Shown here piece after piece: positions 1-10,034 of a DNA stretch of 64,000 nucleotides (position 1 is its first letter; each line of letters starts with the position of its first letter). Location of the stretch: positions 4,613,814-4,677,813 of the forward strand of contig NZ_CP118164.1 in NCBI RefSeq assembly GCF_028748185.1, in the 5' to 3' direction. The notes below the pieces were generated by a model that saw nothing but the letters and a program-made list of their open reading frames with translations, was not told the origin of the DNA and searched no databases. The DNA comes from Bremerella sp. P1. GTDB taxonomy: Bacteria; Planctomycetota; Planctomycetia; Pirellulales; Pirellulaceae. The position numbers were made by a program, and so were the translations under genes.

Positions 1-701
1 GTGGTGGACACATTACTGTAGGTGTCCAGCGACATGGCAACAAAGTTCATGTTATCTTTCGAGACAATGGGATTGGTATCGATCCGGAGCTGGTGCCGCG
101 CGTGTTTGAGCTGTTCACTCAGTCGTCGCGTTCCTTTGACCGGGAGCCGGGTGGTCTTGGTATCGGCCTGACGATCGTAAAGAGCCTGGTGGAACTCCAC
201 CGAGGAACCGTTGAAGTCAAAAGCGAGGGACTAGGGCAGGGGAGCGAGTTTGTCGTTCAATTGCCCATCCTAAAGAAGGCACCCGAAGAAGTGACCGAGG
301 CAAAGATTTTTCAAGACTCAGGCACACAGAAGATTCTTATCGTCGATGACAACAAGAGTGCTCGGCACTTGCTGTCTCGATTGCTTGCCGCACTAGCCAA
401 TCATGAAATTGAATCCGCAGCCAGTGGCCGAGAGGCGCTCGATAAGATCGGCGAACTCAACCCGAGTGTGGTTATGCTGGACATCGGCTTACCTGAAATG
501 GACGGCTACGAAGTGGCACGGCGCATTCGTGGTATTGATCCTGAGAATCGAATCTTGTTGGTCGCCGTCACTGGTTATGGTCAAAGCGAAGATCGGATTC
601 AATCAGAAGCTGCTGGCTTCGATGTGCATCTGGTAAAGCCGGTCGGTATCGACGATCTACGAACGCTGATGATGCATGCCAAGCTACAGAAAGAAGAGTA
701 A
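1..701 (+). CDS. Hybrid sensor histidine kinase, C-terminal part (5' truncated by window edge)
   Basis: The reading frame is open from the first bases of the window, so the start and sensor part lie outside. What is visible is the end of a HATPase_c domain, with the G1 box DNGIGI and the G2-type run GGLGIGLTIVK, followed by a REC receiver domain beginning KILIVDDN, with the phosphoacceptor Asp in VVMLDIGLPEMDGYE and the conserved Lys in HLVKPVG. A kinase with a C-terminal receiver is a hybrid kinase that autophosphorylates on a His and passes the phosphate to its own Asp. No output domain follows the receiver, so the partner (phosphotransfer protein or another receiver) is unknown. A strong stem-loop lies directly after the stop codon. 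Family call is firm; the signal sensed cannot be told. Confidence 0.93.
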   Translation, partial: GGHITVGVQRHGNKVHVIFRDNGIGIDPELVPRVFELFTQSSRSFDREPGGLGIGLTIVKSLVELHRGTVEVKSEGLGQGSEFVVQLPILKKAPEEVTEAKIFQDSGTQKILIVDDNKSARHLLSRLLAALANHEIESAASGREALDKIGELNPSVVMLDIGLPEMDGYEVARRIRGIDPENRILLVAVTGYGQSEDRIQSEAAGFDVHLVKPVGIDDLRTLMMHAKLQKEE

Positions 702-737
702 CGGACGCCACGTTATGTAAGGATAACGTGACGTCCG
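702..737 (+). terminator. Stem-loop after the hybrid kinase gene
   Basis: Starting one base after the stop codon, cggacg-c-cacgttat pairs with ataacgtg-a-cgtccg: 13 base pairs around one C/A mismatch and an 8-base loop (716-723). Only a weak T-rich stretch follows, so it could be a terminator or an mRNA-stabilising hairpin. Confidence 0.6.
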
Positions 738-912
738 CTCTTGAGTTTTCAGTTTCGGCAGATAAGTCAGGTAGAAGGAACGGCACCGGCGGGAGATGCA
801 GTGGGCCATTGTTGTGCCTGGTTAGGCCGTCTCGGCCAGACACGCGGGGGGAAACAAGGCCAACGCTCTGATGTCGTGGCCGTCGCGCAAGGTAGGTAGC
901 TTGACTGAACTC

Positions 913-1761
913 TTATCGTCGCAGTGAAGCTACAAATTCGTTGGCTGAATCGTCGGGTACCGTAACCGGAACCGGGGTTCGCAAGACGACTCGATCATCC
1001 TGTTTGCGCACCAACTCGGCGACCGAGTCGATGATCAAGTCAGGCTGATAAGGATGCTTGGGGATATCCTCTAGTTGGGTTCCGCCTGAAAGTACCAGGA
1101 TGGTCTGGTATCCCATTTGGACGCCGCCGAGGATATCGGTTTCCATCGTGTCGCCGATCATTACGGTCTCGGAGGTCTCCAGACCGATTTCTTTGCGAGC
1201 CATGCGCATCATCAGCGGGCTTGGCTTGCCAATGCTCAGCGCTTTGCGACCAGTTGCCTTCTCGAGAAAAGCAATCGTCGCCCCGGCACCTGGGCGTGTA
1301 CCACGCGAGGTCGGGCAATTCGGATCATCATTAGTCGCAATCAATTTGGCCCCGTCCAAGATCATCTGGGTTGCCGTTTCGACCATGTCCCAGTTCAAGG
1401 TACGGCCCTCACCGACAACGACAAAGTCTGGATCGTGGTCAACGACCGAGTAACCATTCTGGTGAAGCGCGTTGAGCAGCCCTCCTTCGCCAAGCACGTA
1501 GGCAGTACCGTTAGGCTTTTGGCTGGCAAGAAAGCGTGCTGTTGCCATAGCACAGGTAAAGACCTGCTGTTCTTCCACTTCGATTCCCATACGAGCCAAC
1601 TTCGTCACGACGTCGCGTCGCGTGCGTTGACTGTTATTGGTTAGGAACAGAAACGGAGTACCGTCATCTCGAAGCTGTCGAATGAATGCATCTGCGCCAG
1701 AGATCATTTGTCCCCCGCGATACATGACGCCATCCATGTCGATCAAAAATCCCTTACTCAT
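913..1761 (-). CDS. HAD-superfamily (subfamily IIA) phosphatase, NagD / p-nitrophenylphosphatase-like
   Basis: 282 residues, typical for the NagD/PNPase group of HAD phosphatases. Motif I is DMDGVMYRG (nucleophile Asp8, acid Asp10), motif II is LTNNS (41-44), the motif III lysine is in GKPSP (Lys179), and motif IV is GDTMETD (203-209). The IIA cap sits between motifs II and III. Known members dephosphorylate small sugar or nucleotide phosphates such as UMP or 2-phosphoglycolate; the substrate here cannot be read from sequence. The start ATG is preceded by AGAGG at good spacing. It faces the hybrid kinase gene and has no operon partner. About 30 C-terminal residues beyond the HAD core look unstructured. 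Confidence 0.93.
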   Translation of the reverse strand: MSKGFLIDMDGVMYRGGQMISGADAFIRQLRDDGTPFLFLTNNSQRTRRDVVTKLARMGIEVEEQQVFTCAMATARFLASQKPNGTAYVLGEGGLLNALHQNGYSVVDHDPDFVVVGEGRTLNWDMVETATQMILDGAKLIATNDDPNCPTSRGTRPGAGATIAFLEKATGRKALSIGKPSPLMMRMARKEIGLETSETVMIGDTMETDILGGVQMGYQTILVLSGGTQLEDIPKHPYQPDLIIDSVAELVRKQDDRVVLRTPVPVTVPDDSANEFVASLRR

Positions 1762-2325
1762 CAGTTACCTCTTGCGGGTAAAAGTTGTGGTTCACCGTAC
1801 TTACCTCCGGGTTAGTCCCAAGCGAACCCAAAACCTCTTTTCAATTCCACTGGACCGATTGGCAACGTGCGTGCCAAGAATTTGGTAAGGGCAGCGTCTT
1901 TTGTGACCACTTCAACAGAACGCGGAGAAACGGCGTGGCAGTTTTCATTAGTGGTTGATTATCTCACTTACGCAAAAAAGTACGTTTTGTGAAATAAGCT
2001 TGTTGATGGGAGTGCCAGTACAATGTGCGAACGACATGCTGAAGGAGGCAGCAAGTGGTGAACTCAACGAATCCACATAGCCCCAGTGCGAGGTGCTAGC
2101 GAGAATTTCCTCAAAAACCGGGACCTGATAACGACAATAGTCGTGAAGAAGTCATAACAGAGTACTGCGCACTGAGTGATCAGTTGTTGTGCAAAATGCG
2201 CAGGATCGGTTAGTTGCGGAAGCCGTTCCGTAAGTCTAATTTCTCAGAAAAGATCACTTCCAGGTCACCGCATGAACCCTTGGAAAGACCACTTAACTGC
2301 GAGATGGTGTTGGCAGATCCAAATA
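1762..2325. other. Gene-free stretch between the HAD phosphatase and SPFH genes
   Basis: No convincing coding region on either strand. It should hold the promoter of the minus-strand HAD phosphatase at its left end. A hairpin can form at 1967-1998 (CTTA-CGCAAAA pairing with TTTTGTG-AAA-TAAG). An AAGGAGG at 2042-2048 stands nine bases before a GTG that opens only a 13-codon frame. I see no tRNA, repeat or transposon remnant. Confidence 0.5.
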
Positions 2326-2364
2326 AGAAAAGGCAGTACGCCGCAGAGGACATACTGCCTTTTT
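2326..2364 (-). terminator. Rho-independent terminator of the SPFH protein gene
   Basis: AAAAGGCAGTA (2328-2338) pairs perfectly with TACTGCCTTTT (2353-2363) around a 14-base loop, giving an 11-bp stem with A/T tracts on both flanks, a few bases past the stop codon of the minus-strand gene. Confidence 0.85.
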
Positions 2365-2367
2365 CGC

Positions 2368-3471
2368 TTACAACAAGTTCACCACGCGGTCGGCTAAACC
2401 CTTTTCGCCTAGGACGATGTTCAGCTTTCCGCTGGCAGCAATCTTCTCGAGAACTTCCAGTTCCCGCAGACGCATAAGCGTTGGGCTATCTGCCAACATC
2501 TTGGCCGTGTTGGCCTGGCTACGCATAGCAGCCGTTTCTTCACGACGCGAGATCAGGTTGGCTTCAGCCGCCTTCTTGGCTTCCGTGACCTTGTTCATCA
2601 GGTCCTTCATATCTCCTGGCAGGATCACATCGCGAATACCTACCCGGATCAAATTCAAACCGAGTTCACTTGCACGAGGCCATACAGTCTTCTCGAGTTC
2701 TTCCGCAACCGTGTCCTTATCGGTCAGGAACTCGTCGAGTTCGCGAGCTCCCACGACACACCGCAGGGCGAACTGGACTTCCCGATACAAAGCCTGTTGT
2801 GCGTCGCCAGCGACCGTAACCGCCTGCTTCGCATCAACAATCTTGTAGGTTGCCACGGCGTTCATCCGTAGCGTGACCTTGTCGGAGGTCATGATGTCCT
2901 GCCCCGAGACGTCGATCATCACTTCACGCAGGTCGACCTGCACAATCCGTGCATCAGCCGGGCCGCGCCAGAACGCGTACGTACCTGGTGCCAGCGTTTC
3001 AACATAACGTCCATCGAAGAACAGAACTCCTGCACATTCGCGATCGACATCACAGATATCGAGCTGAAAACGAGCAGTCGGATCACGGGTGATCGCCTTG
3101 AGGTCCTTATGGGTGAAACGAACTTCCCGCGCGTCATACGTTTCGATCTGAATATCACGGAACGTCGTCCAAAGTGCGTACAGGCCTGGGCCTAGCACGC
3201 GATTGAAACGACCGTCGATCCATACCGTCGCCCGCTGATGCTGCTTCAAGTCGACAACGACTGCGCGGTCCTTGAGTACGCCCGACTTCGCGATCACGTC
3301 AAGCTGATCGTGTTCCAACCATGGATCACGCTGCGAGGTAACCGTCACACGGACCTTGCCCCATGGGTTGAAGAACCGGTGCGTACCTGGCTCGAGGAGT
3401 TCCACGAAGTTGCCTTCGCGAAATAGTAAGCCGATTTCGTAGTTGCGAATCTTAATCTTCTTAAACAACAT
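2368..3471 (-). CDS. SPFH/band-7 domain protein (slipin-like)
   Basis: 367 residues. The second half is an SPFH (band 7) domain, roughly residues 145-310, ending in the usual Glu/Ala/Lys-rich helix (MNKVTEAKKAAEANLISRRE) typical of slipins/stomatins, which assemble into membrane-bound rings or scaffolds. There is no clear transmembrane segment at the N-terminus; the chain starts MLFKKIKIRNYEIGL. Upstream of the SPFH core the same short pattern occurs three times, an acidic-Gly-x-aromatic segment followed by L-x-PG-x-aromatic: LLFREGNFVELLEPGTHRFF (about 15), VWIDGRFNRVLGPGLYALW (about 82) and VLFFDGRYVETLAPGTYAFW (about 149). The start has an excellent ribosome site (AAGGAGG eight bases upstream). 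Monocistronic, with its own terminator. Role in the cell is unknown beyond membrane organisation. Confidence 0.88.
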   Translation of the reverse strand: MLFKKIKIRNYEIGLLFREGNFVELLEPGTHRFFNPWGKVRVTVTSQRDPWLEHDQLDVIAKSGVLKDRAVVVDLKQHQRATVWIDGRFNRVLGPGLYALWTTFRDIQIETYDAREVRFTHKDLKAITRDPTARFQLDICDVDRECAGVLFFDGRYVETLAPGTYAFWRGPADARIVQVDLREVMIDVSGQDIMTSDKVTLRMNAVATYKIVDAKQAVTVAGDAQQALYREVQFALRCVVGARELDEFLTDKDTVAEELEKTVWPRASELGLNLIRVGIRDVILPGDMKDLMNKVTEAKKAAEANLISRREETAAMRSQANTAKMLADSPTLMRLRELEVLEKIAASGKLNIVLGEKGLADRVVNLL

Positions 3472-3940
3472 GTTGCACCTCCTTGCGGTACAACGCGACG
3501 TAACAGGAAGGTCTGCTCTCAGACCAGAATGATTATGAAATGGTTTGTGACTTGGTTAGAAAAATGACACCTTTGGCAAGCGAACGTTCGCGATAGTCCC
3601 AGGAAAACATGCGGAGTTGTGCGCTCGTAGTCACGGCAAGCGGTTGCCAGGACCTTCTTCCCAAACGCGAGACAACGGCCGAAGCACGCTTTCCGGCAAA
3701 TGGAGATCCGATCCTTTTCATCACTCGCGGATGAATACGAATCATCAAACTGCAAGGCATGTTCGACTGGTGCCTTAGACTGCGACTTGCTTCGACCGCA
3801 CAGACATCCTACCGAAGTAAGATGAACTGATTGGTGTCCGCTCCTCTGCAACGAAAGGCCGACCTCACGATCGCCCGCTCACCGCCGGCTCTAATGGTGG
3901 AGGGCTTTCGCCCCCTGGTGGTCAAGGTTGGAAAAACCTT
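3472..3940. other. Gene-free stretch between the SPFH gene and the tRNA genes
   Basis: Carries the promoter region of the SPFH gene at its left end. A GNRA-capped hairpin (GGGC-GAAA-GCCC on the minus strand) lies at about 3900-3915 and a second short hairpin (CCAAGG...CCTTG) at about 3921-3942, both downstream of the minus-strand tRNA genes, so they may end or process the tRNA transcript. Short open frames here lack ribosome sites and recognisable motifs. Confidence 0.45.
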
Positions 3941-4012
3941 GGATCGGAACAGGAATCGAACCTGTAACAGCCAGTTTCACAGACTGGTGCTCTACCTTTG
4001 AGCTATCCGAAA
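3941..4012 (-). tRNA. tRNA-His(GTG)-like gene with a defective acceptor stem
   Basis: On the minus strand the D arm (GCTC-AAAGGTA-GAGC), the anticodon arm (CCAGT-CTGTGAA-ACTGG, anticodon GTG, decoding CAC), a 5-base variable loop and the T arm (ACAGG-TTCGATT-CCTGT) are all intact. The acceptor is not: only five pairs form (TCGGA with TCCGA). The two outer positions are T/T and T/C mismatches, and the extra G at position -1 that marks bacterial tRNA-His is an A. The discriminator position is C, as expected for tRNA-His. It lies about 105 bases downstream of tRNA-Cys on the same strand. It may be a degenerate copy, or a working tRNA with unusual ends or editing; a canonical tRNA-His may exist elsewhere in the genome. 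Confidence 0.6.
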
Positions 4013-4117
4013 TGAGGCCACCGCTTAGAACCTGTTCACGGCACAACCAGTGCTAACCCGCTTACCGCTTGAGCATGATTGCCGCCAGTAAAGCGACCTC
4101 AGTCCTTGCTTAAAAGG
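4013..4117 (-). other. Spacer between tRNA genes with tRNA-like fragments
   Basis: On the minus strand the run GCTCAAGCGGTAAGC resembles a D arm, followed by GCACTGGTTGTGCCGTG and AACAGGTTC, which recall anticodon-arm and T-arm pieces. They do not fold into a complete cloverleaf, so I treat them as a possible remnant only. Confidence 0.25.
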
Positions 4118-4189
4118 AAATGCCGGTGGGAGTCGAACCCACTTCGAGCTGTTTTGCAGACAGCCGCCGGACCGTTTGGCTTCGGCATT
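4118..4189 (-). tRNA. tRNA-Cys(GCA)
   Basis: Complete cloverleaf on the minus strand: acceptor AATGCCG pairs with CGGCATT over seven bases, D stem GCC/GGC, anticodon arm GCTGT-CTGCAAA-ACAGC with anticodon GCA, variable loop TCGAA, T arm GTGGG-TTCGACT-CCCAC. The discriminator base is T, the identity element of tRNA-Cys. The 3' CCA is not encoded. It is the first gene of a small minus-strand tRNA group with the His-like gene downstream. Confidence 0.95.
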
Positions 4190-4366
4190 CTATGAAAAAG
4201 GAGACACGCAACCGGGCAAAGTGTTCGCGGCTTGCGCGATGATGCATGAATTGTTCGCTTAGAAACGGTAGTCCGGTCTTTTGCAAACAGACCTTTTCCG
4301 CGACGATATATGCTTGGAATCCGTCGAATTCGCTGCTTTCGCCTGCCCCTGGGGCACCTGAGTTTT

Positions 4367-6292
4367 ATGCCGCTGATCACGCTGAAAAACGTTCGCCATT
4401 CTTACCACGACCGGCCTCTGTTTACGGACGTTTCGTTCGTTTTGGAGCCTGGGCAACGGGTATGCCTGATGGGGCGCAACGGGGCTGGTAAGTCGACCCT
4501 GTTGAAGATCCTCGCTGGAGAAGTCATACCGGACGACGGCGAAATCGCTCTTTCAACGGGCCTGACGCGTGCCCAGATGGCTCAGACAGTGCCTACCGAC
4601 GATCGGGGCACGATCTACGACGTGGTTGCCGACGGCGTGGGTGAGCTGGCGGAAATCCTGCGAGAGTATCACACGCTGACCCATCAGCTGGCCGAGAACG
4701 CAAGTGATGAAACAGCCAAGCGCCTGGATGAGCTTCAACACGAAATCGACACCCAGGACGGCTGGAATTTACAGAATCAAATCGAACAAACGCTGACGAA
4801 AACGGGCCTCGACGGCGAGTTGATCTTTCAGAAGCTATCGGCCGGTATGAAACGTCGCGTGCTGCTCGCCCGGGCGCTTGTTAACGAGCCGGACCTCTTG
4901 CTTTTGGATGAACCGACGAACCACTTGGACATCGATTCGATCCTGTGGCTGGAAAAGCTTTTGACAAACATTCCGTGTTCCATCGTTTTCGTGACGCACG
5001 ACCGGGCGTTTGCCCGGAAACTGGCGACTCGCGTAATCGACGTGGATCGCGGTCGGGTAACTAGCTGGTCGTGCGGCTATGATGAGTTCCTGAAACGCAA
5101 GGCCGCCGCACTCGAGGCTGAGGAAAAGGAACAAGCCCTCTTTGATAAGAAACTAGCCCAAGAAGAGGTTTGGATCCGCCAAGGGATTAAGGCACGCCGT
5201 ACGCGGAATGAAGGTCGTGTACGTGCTTTGAAGAAGATGCGGGACGAATACCGCGACCGTCGCAAGCACGTCGGCAGCGTGAAGATGGAAGCCCACGTCG
5301 GTGATCGTTCTGGGCAACTGGTTTTTAAGGCCGATCAACTCGCGCATCGTTTCGGTGATCTGCGGATTGTGAACAACTTTTCGACCGTCATCATGCGGGG
5401 GGATAAGGTCGGCATCATCGGGCGGAACGGTATCGGCAAGTCGACTTTGCTGCGTATCCTGCTGGGGCAAATGAAACCTGACCAAGGCGAGGTTAAAGTC
5501 GGCACGAATGTGCAGATTGCCTACTTCGACCAGCTTCAGGCTCGACTCGATCCGGAACAGACGCTTCGCGAGAATATCGGCGAAGGAAACGAGTTCGTCA
5601 AAATCAATGGTAAGTCGAAGCACGTGGTGGGCTACCTGCAGGAGTTTCTCTTTACACCTGAGCAAGCCAATCGAGCCATCAAATATTTGAGTGGCGGCGA
5701 ACGGAATCGGTTGCTATTGGCCCAGTTGTTTGCCAAGCCGTCGAATGTGCTGGTGCTGGACGAACCGACGAACGACCTCGACTCCGATACTATGGAACTA
5801 TTGGAAGACCTGGTCGTAAACTACCCCGGCACCGTCTTGGTGGTCAGCCACGATCGAGAGTTCCTCAACAACGTCGTGACCAGTACCATCTCGTTTGAAG
5901 GGGATGGCGTGGTCTTGGAATACGCAGGCGGTTACGACGACTACCTGATTCAACACAAGAAGGACACCACGCCTCCGTTCGAGGCTGCCAAGGTGGAAGC
6001 TAAGCCAGTCGAGGCCTCAAAGCCTGCGGTCGAGAAGAAGGAAGCCAACAAGCCACGAGGGCGAAAGCTCAGCTACAAAGAACAGCGAGAACTGGACGGC
6101 CTGCCCGAGAAGATCGAGAATCTGGAAGCGGAGCAGGAAGAGCTCCAAGCCAAGATGGCCGATCCGAGCTTCTATCAAAAGTCACAAGACGAAATCAAAC
6201 AGGTTTCGCAGCGTCTGGAAGCGGTGGGCGAAGAACTGATGGCTTGCTTGGAACGGTGGGAGGAACTCGCCACGATTCAGGAAGCGAGCTAA
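4367..6292 (+). CDS. ABC-F family ATPase (Uup-like), two nucleotide-binding domains
   Basis: 641 residues from the ATG at 4367; I chose it because the domain begins at once (MPLITLKNVRHSY), while an upstream in-frame ATG at 4310 would add 19 residues unlike the family. First ATPase: Walker A GRNGAGKST (36-44), signature LSAGMKRR, Walker B LLLDEPTNHLD. Second ATPase: GRNGIGKST, signature LSGGERNR, Walker B VLDEPTNDLD. The arginine- and lysine-rich linker between them matches the P-site tRNA interaction motif of ABC-F proteins. A charged coiled coil occupies about the last 90 residues, as in Uup. There are no membrane segments; ABC-F proteins act on the ribosome or on branched nucleic acid rather than in transport. 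Its stop overlaps the stop of the convergent cox gene by four bases. Confidence 0.93.
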   Translation: MPLITLKNVRHSYHDRPLFTDVSFVLEPGQRVCLMGRNGAGKSTLLKILAGEVIPDDGEIALSTGLTRAQMAQTVPTDDRGTIYDVVADGVGELAEILREYHTLTHQLAENASDETAKRLDELQHEIDTQDGWNLQNQIEQTLTKTGLDGELIFQKLSAGMKRRVLLARALVNEPDLLLLDEPTNHLDIDSILWLEKLLTNIPCSIVFVTHDRAFARKLATRVIDVDRGRVTSWSCGYDEFLKRKAAALEAEEKEQALFDKKLAQEEVWIRQGIKARRTRNEGRVRALKKMRDEYRDRRKHVGSVKMEAHVGDRSGQLVFKADQLAHRFGDLRIVNNFSTVIMRGDKVGIIGRNGIGKSTLLRILLGQMKPDQGEVKVGTNVQIAYFDQLQARLDPEQTLRENIGEGNEFVKINGKSKHVVGYLQEFLFTPEQANRAIKYLSGGERNRLLLAQLFAKPSNVLVLDEPTNDLDSDTMELLEDLVVNYPGTVLVVSHDREFLNNVVTSTISFEGDGVVLEYAGGYDDYLIQHKKDTTPPFEAAKVEAKPVEASKPAVEKKEANKPRGRKLSYKEQRELDGLPEKIENLEAEQEELQAKMADPSFYQKSQDEIKQVSQRLEAVGEELMACLERWEELATIQEAS

Positions 6293-6882
6293 CGGCCCAG
6301 CAGAAACGTGCCAAGCATCACGATCCAGACAACATCTAAGAAGTGCCAGTACAACGCACAGATGTCTACGCTCCAGTGCTTTTCATGGTCGTAGACATCG
6401 TGCCGGGCTCGAACCAGGACGCCGCTCAAAAAGGCGATCCCGCCGACGACGTGCAGGGCGTGGACCAGCACGAGGAAGAACATCAAGCCAAACTGCTTGG
6501 TCACGCCATCTAATAGAGCCTCACTATGCATCCCCAGCAGTGCATGCAGCCCCAGCGACTGGAAGATCAGGAAGACAAGCGAAATGACCGCAGCCGTGAT
6601 CAGCCACCGCCGGAATGGTATCTGACGCTCGCGACGCACGTTGACCACAGCCTTATGCATCGCAAAGCTGACACCAAACATGCTGATCGTGCTGGCGATC
6701 AGGCTGAGTGGGAACGAGCCGAGCGAAATGGCTGGTGCCCCTGAGCTGCTGCGAATGATTCCGTAAGCCGCGAGACTGGCGAGAAAAAACATCGTCAGCG
6801 ATGCGATGAAAAGGGCAAAGCCGAACTTGGCTTGATATTCATCGCGGCGCATCGACATCGCAGTGAAAGAATTCCTGAGCAT
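6289..6882 (-). CDS. Cytochrome c oxidase subunit III-like membrane protein (second copy)
   Basis: 197 residues with about five transmembrane helices and the subunit III hallmarks HALHVVGGIAF and the C-terminal WSVDICALYWHFLDVVWIVM, where the YWHFxDxVWI pattern is diagnostic. It is the last gene of the caa3 cluster, following ctaF, and is a second, shorter relative of ctaE (302 residues) without that protein's His-rich insertion. Subunit III does not bind metal; it stabilises subunit I and its proton uptake path. Whether this copy replaces ctaE in the complex or belongs to an assembly variant is not known. The start is uncertain; an in-frame ATG eight codons downstream is an alternative. Confidence 0.85.
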   Translation of the reverse strand: MLRNSFTAMSMRRDEYQAKFGFALFIASLTMFFLASLAAYGIIRSSSGAPAISLGSFPLSLIASTISMFGVSFAMHKAVVNVRRERQIPFRRWLITAAVISLVFLIFQSLGLHALLGMHSEALLDGVTKQFGLMFFLVLVHALHVVGGIAFLSGVLVRARHDVYDHEKHWSVDICALYWHFLDVVWIVMLGTFLLGR

Positions 6883-6920
6883 GGGGTGTCAGGGCTCCAC
6901 CGATGACCATCAGCGACAGA

Positions 6921-7316
6921 CTATTCCGCGGCTGGTGCCGCTGGAGCCTCGCTGACCGTGACGGTCGTGGTCGCTTCGTAGTAATCTTGAATCTGTGGCT
7001 GGTATTGTTCGGAGTCAATCAGAGTGATCCCAAAGAACAACGCAACAAATCCGAGCGTAAACAGGAACAGCAAAACGTTAATTGGCTTGTCGTACCGAAG
7101 GTGCATGAAGTAGGTCGCGACAAGACCAGCCTTAATCGTGGCGATGGCCAACGCGATCCAAATATCGATTTCACCCAGGTGCTGATCCGCCAGGAATACG
7201 GTCAGCCCGGTGAAAAAGAGCAAGGCGATGAACGTGCCGAACAAGATCGACAACGGCATGACGTGGGCCAAGCCATGGGTAGGATCGTCGGAATGATTGT
7301 TCGAGTGGTCAGACAT
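6921..7316 (-). CDS. ctaF: Cytochrome c oxidase subunit IV (prokaryotic COX4-like)
   Basis: 131 residues with three hydrophobic helices (roughly 19-41, 51-72 and 80-101), and the family pattern IKAGLVATYFMHLRYDK in the middle. These small subunits sit beside subunit III in haem-copper oxidases and help assembly of the CuB site. The N-terminus is His/Asp rich (MSDHSNNHSDDPTHG) and the C-terminus ends in an Ala/Pro tail. It lies 21 bases after ctaE and 38 bases before the extra subunit III gene, in a single transcript. Confidence 0.88.
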   Translation of the reverse strand: MSDHSNNHSDDPTHGLAHVMPLSILFGTFIALLFFTGLTVFLADQHLGEIDIWIALAIATIKAGLVATYFMHLRYDKPINVLLFLFTLGFVALFFGITLIDSEQYQPQIQDYYEATTTVTVSEAPAAPAAE

Positions 7317-7337
7317 ATCAGTATCCCAAAATTGGGT

Positions 7338-8246
7338 TTAGGAACGAATGAGATAGAGCAGCGGGAACAGGTAGATCCAGATCAAGTCGACCAAGTGCCA
7401 GTAAAGACCGACGTAATCGACAGGACCAAAGTACTCGCCGCTGAAATCGCCACGGATCGAGCGGACGAGCAACCATCCGATCGCGACCATGCCAAACACA
7501 ATATGGAAACCATGCAACCCGGTCATCATGTAATAGATGCCGAAGAAGATCTGTGTATTGCGTGGAGCATCGAGGAACTGCTCGGGACCGCCATGGCCGT
7601 GTCCATGGGAATCACCGTGATCTGATGCATGCGTGTCGGCGTGTTCGCCTGGATGCTCGTCCTCGTGTTCGGCTTCGGCAACTGCATGTGCCTCTTCCGC
7701 CTTATGCTCGGCTTCTTCATGTTTTTCAGCCGCAATCGCCTTGTCGTACAACTCTTTGTTGTGATCGCTCTCGTCGGGATGCTGCAGCTGATACATGACG
7801 TTCGATCGGCCGGTATACAGACCAATATCGAACTTGTGCGTGTATTCAAAGTACTTAACGACGAGGAACACACCAGCGAGTGCCAGGGTAGCGCTGAGCA
7901 TAAAGACCAGCAGTTTCTTCTGGCTAAGCTGAGCGGCACGAACGGCCCAAGCCATTGTTAAGCTGCTCACGATCAGCACGACCGTATTGATGGCACCCAT
8001 CGTCGTGTCGAGCTGCTTGTGAGCGTACAAGAAGACTTCAGGGTGGTTATACCGATAGATCAGGTAGGCACAAAAGAGCCCGCTGAACATCAGAATTTCC
8101 GTGAACAGAAAGAGCCAGATGCCAAGCTTACCCGCATCGAACTGCTGCTGCATCGTTTCGAAGTGGTGAGCCTGGAAAGGACTGTGACCGTGGTGGTCAC
8201 CATCCTCATGGTGGGCCTGATCTTGGGTTTCGACGGCGGCGCTCAT
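7338..8246 (-). CDS. ctaE: Cytochrome c oxidase subunit III with a His/Glu-rich insertion
   Basis: 302 residues, longer than the usual bacterial subunit III of about 200. The core is typical: KLGIWLFLFTEILMFSGLF near residue 40, further helices, and the C-terminal GFHIVFGM and YVGLYWHLVDLIWIYLFPLLY. Between two helices, about residues 150-225, lies a soluble insertion very rich in His, Glu, Ala and Asp, including HADTHASDHGDSHGHGHGG. The N-terminus is also His rich. Such a stretch could bind copper or zinc, but that is inference. It lies between ctaD and ctaF in the caa3 operon. The oxidase assignment is firm. Confidence 0.92.
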   Translation of the reverse strand: MSAAVETQDQAHHEDGDHHGHSPFQAHHFETMQQQFDAGKLGIWLFLFTEILMFSGLFCAYLIYRYNHPEVFLYAHKQLDTTMGAINTVVLIVSSLTMAWAVRAAQLSQKKLLVFMLSATLALAGVFLVVKYFEYTHKFDIGLYTGRSNVMYQLQHPDESDHNKELYDKAIAAEKHEEAEHKAEEAHAVAEAEHEDEHPGEHADTHASDHGDSHGHGHGGPEQFLDAPRNTQIFFGIYYMMTGLHGFHIVFGMVAIGWLLVRSIRGDFSGEYFGPVDYVGLYWHLVDLIWIYLFPLLYLIRS

Positions 8247-8306
8247 AGGGCAATTTCGTTTCTAATCGTCGTCACGTTACGTAATGAATGGGATACAGGG
8301 GCTTGC

Positions 8307-10010
<1,704 letters not shown>

Positions 10011-10034
10011 GGCTTGGCTGCCCTATGCAAATTT

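Noticed and set aside
2042-2099. 13-codon frame with AAGGAGG upstream
   Set aside because: Too short and without supporting context to call a gene; purine-rich runs occur by chance.
3519-3851. 110-codon minus-strand frame between the SPFH gene and the tRNAs
   Set aside because: No ribosome site or recognisable domain; Cys/Arg/Ser composition of a random frame.
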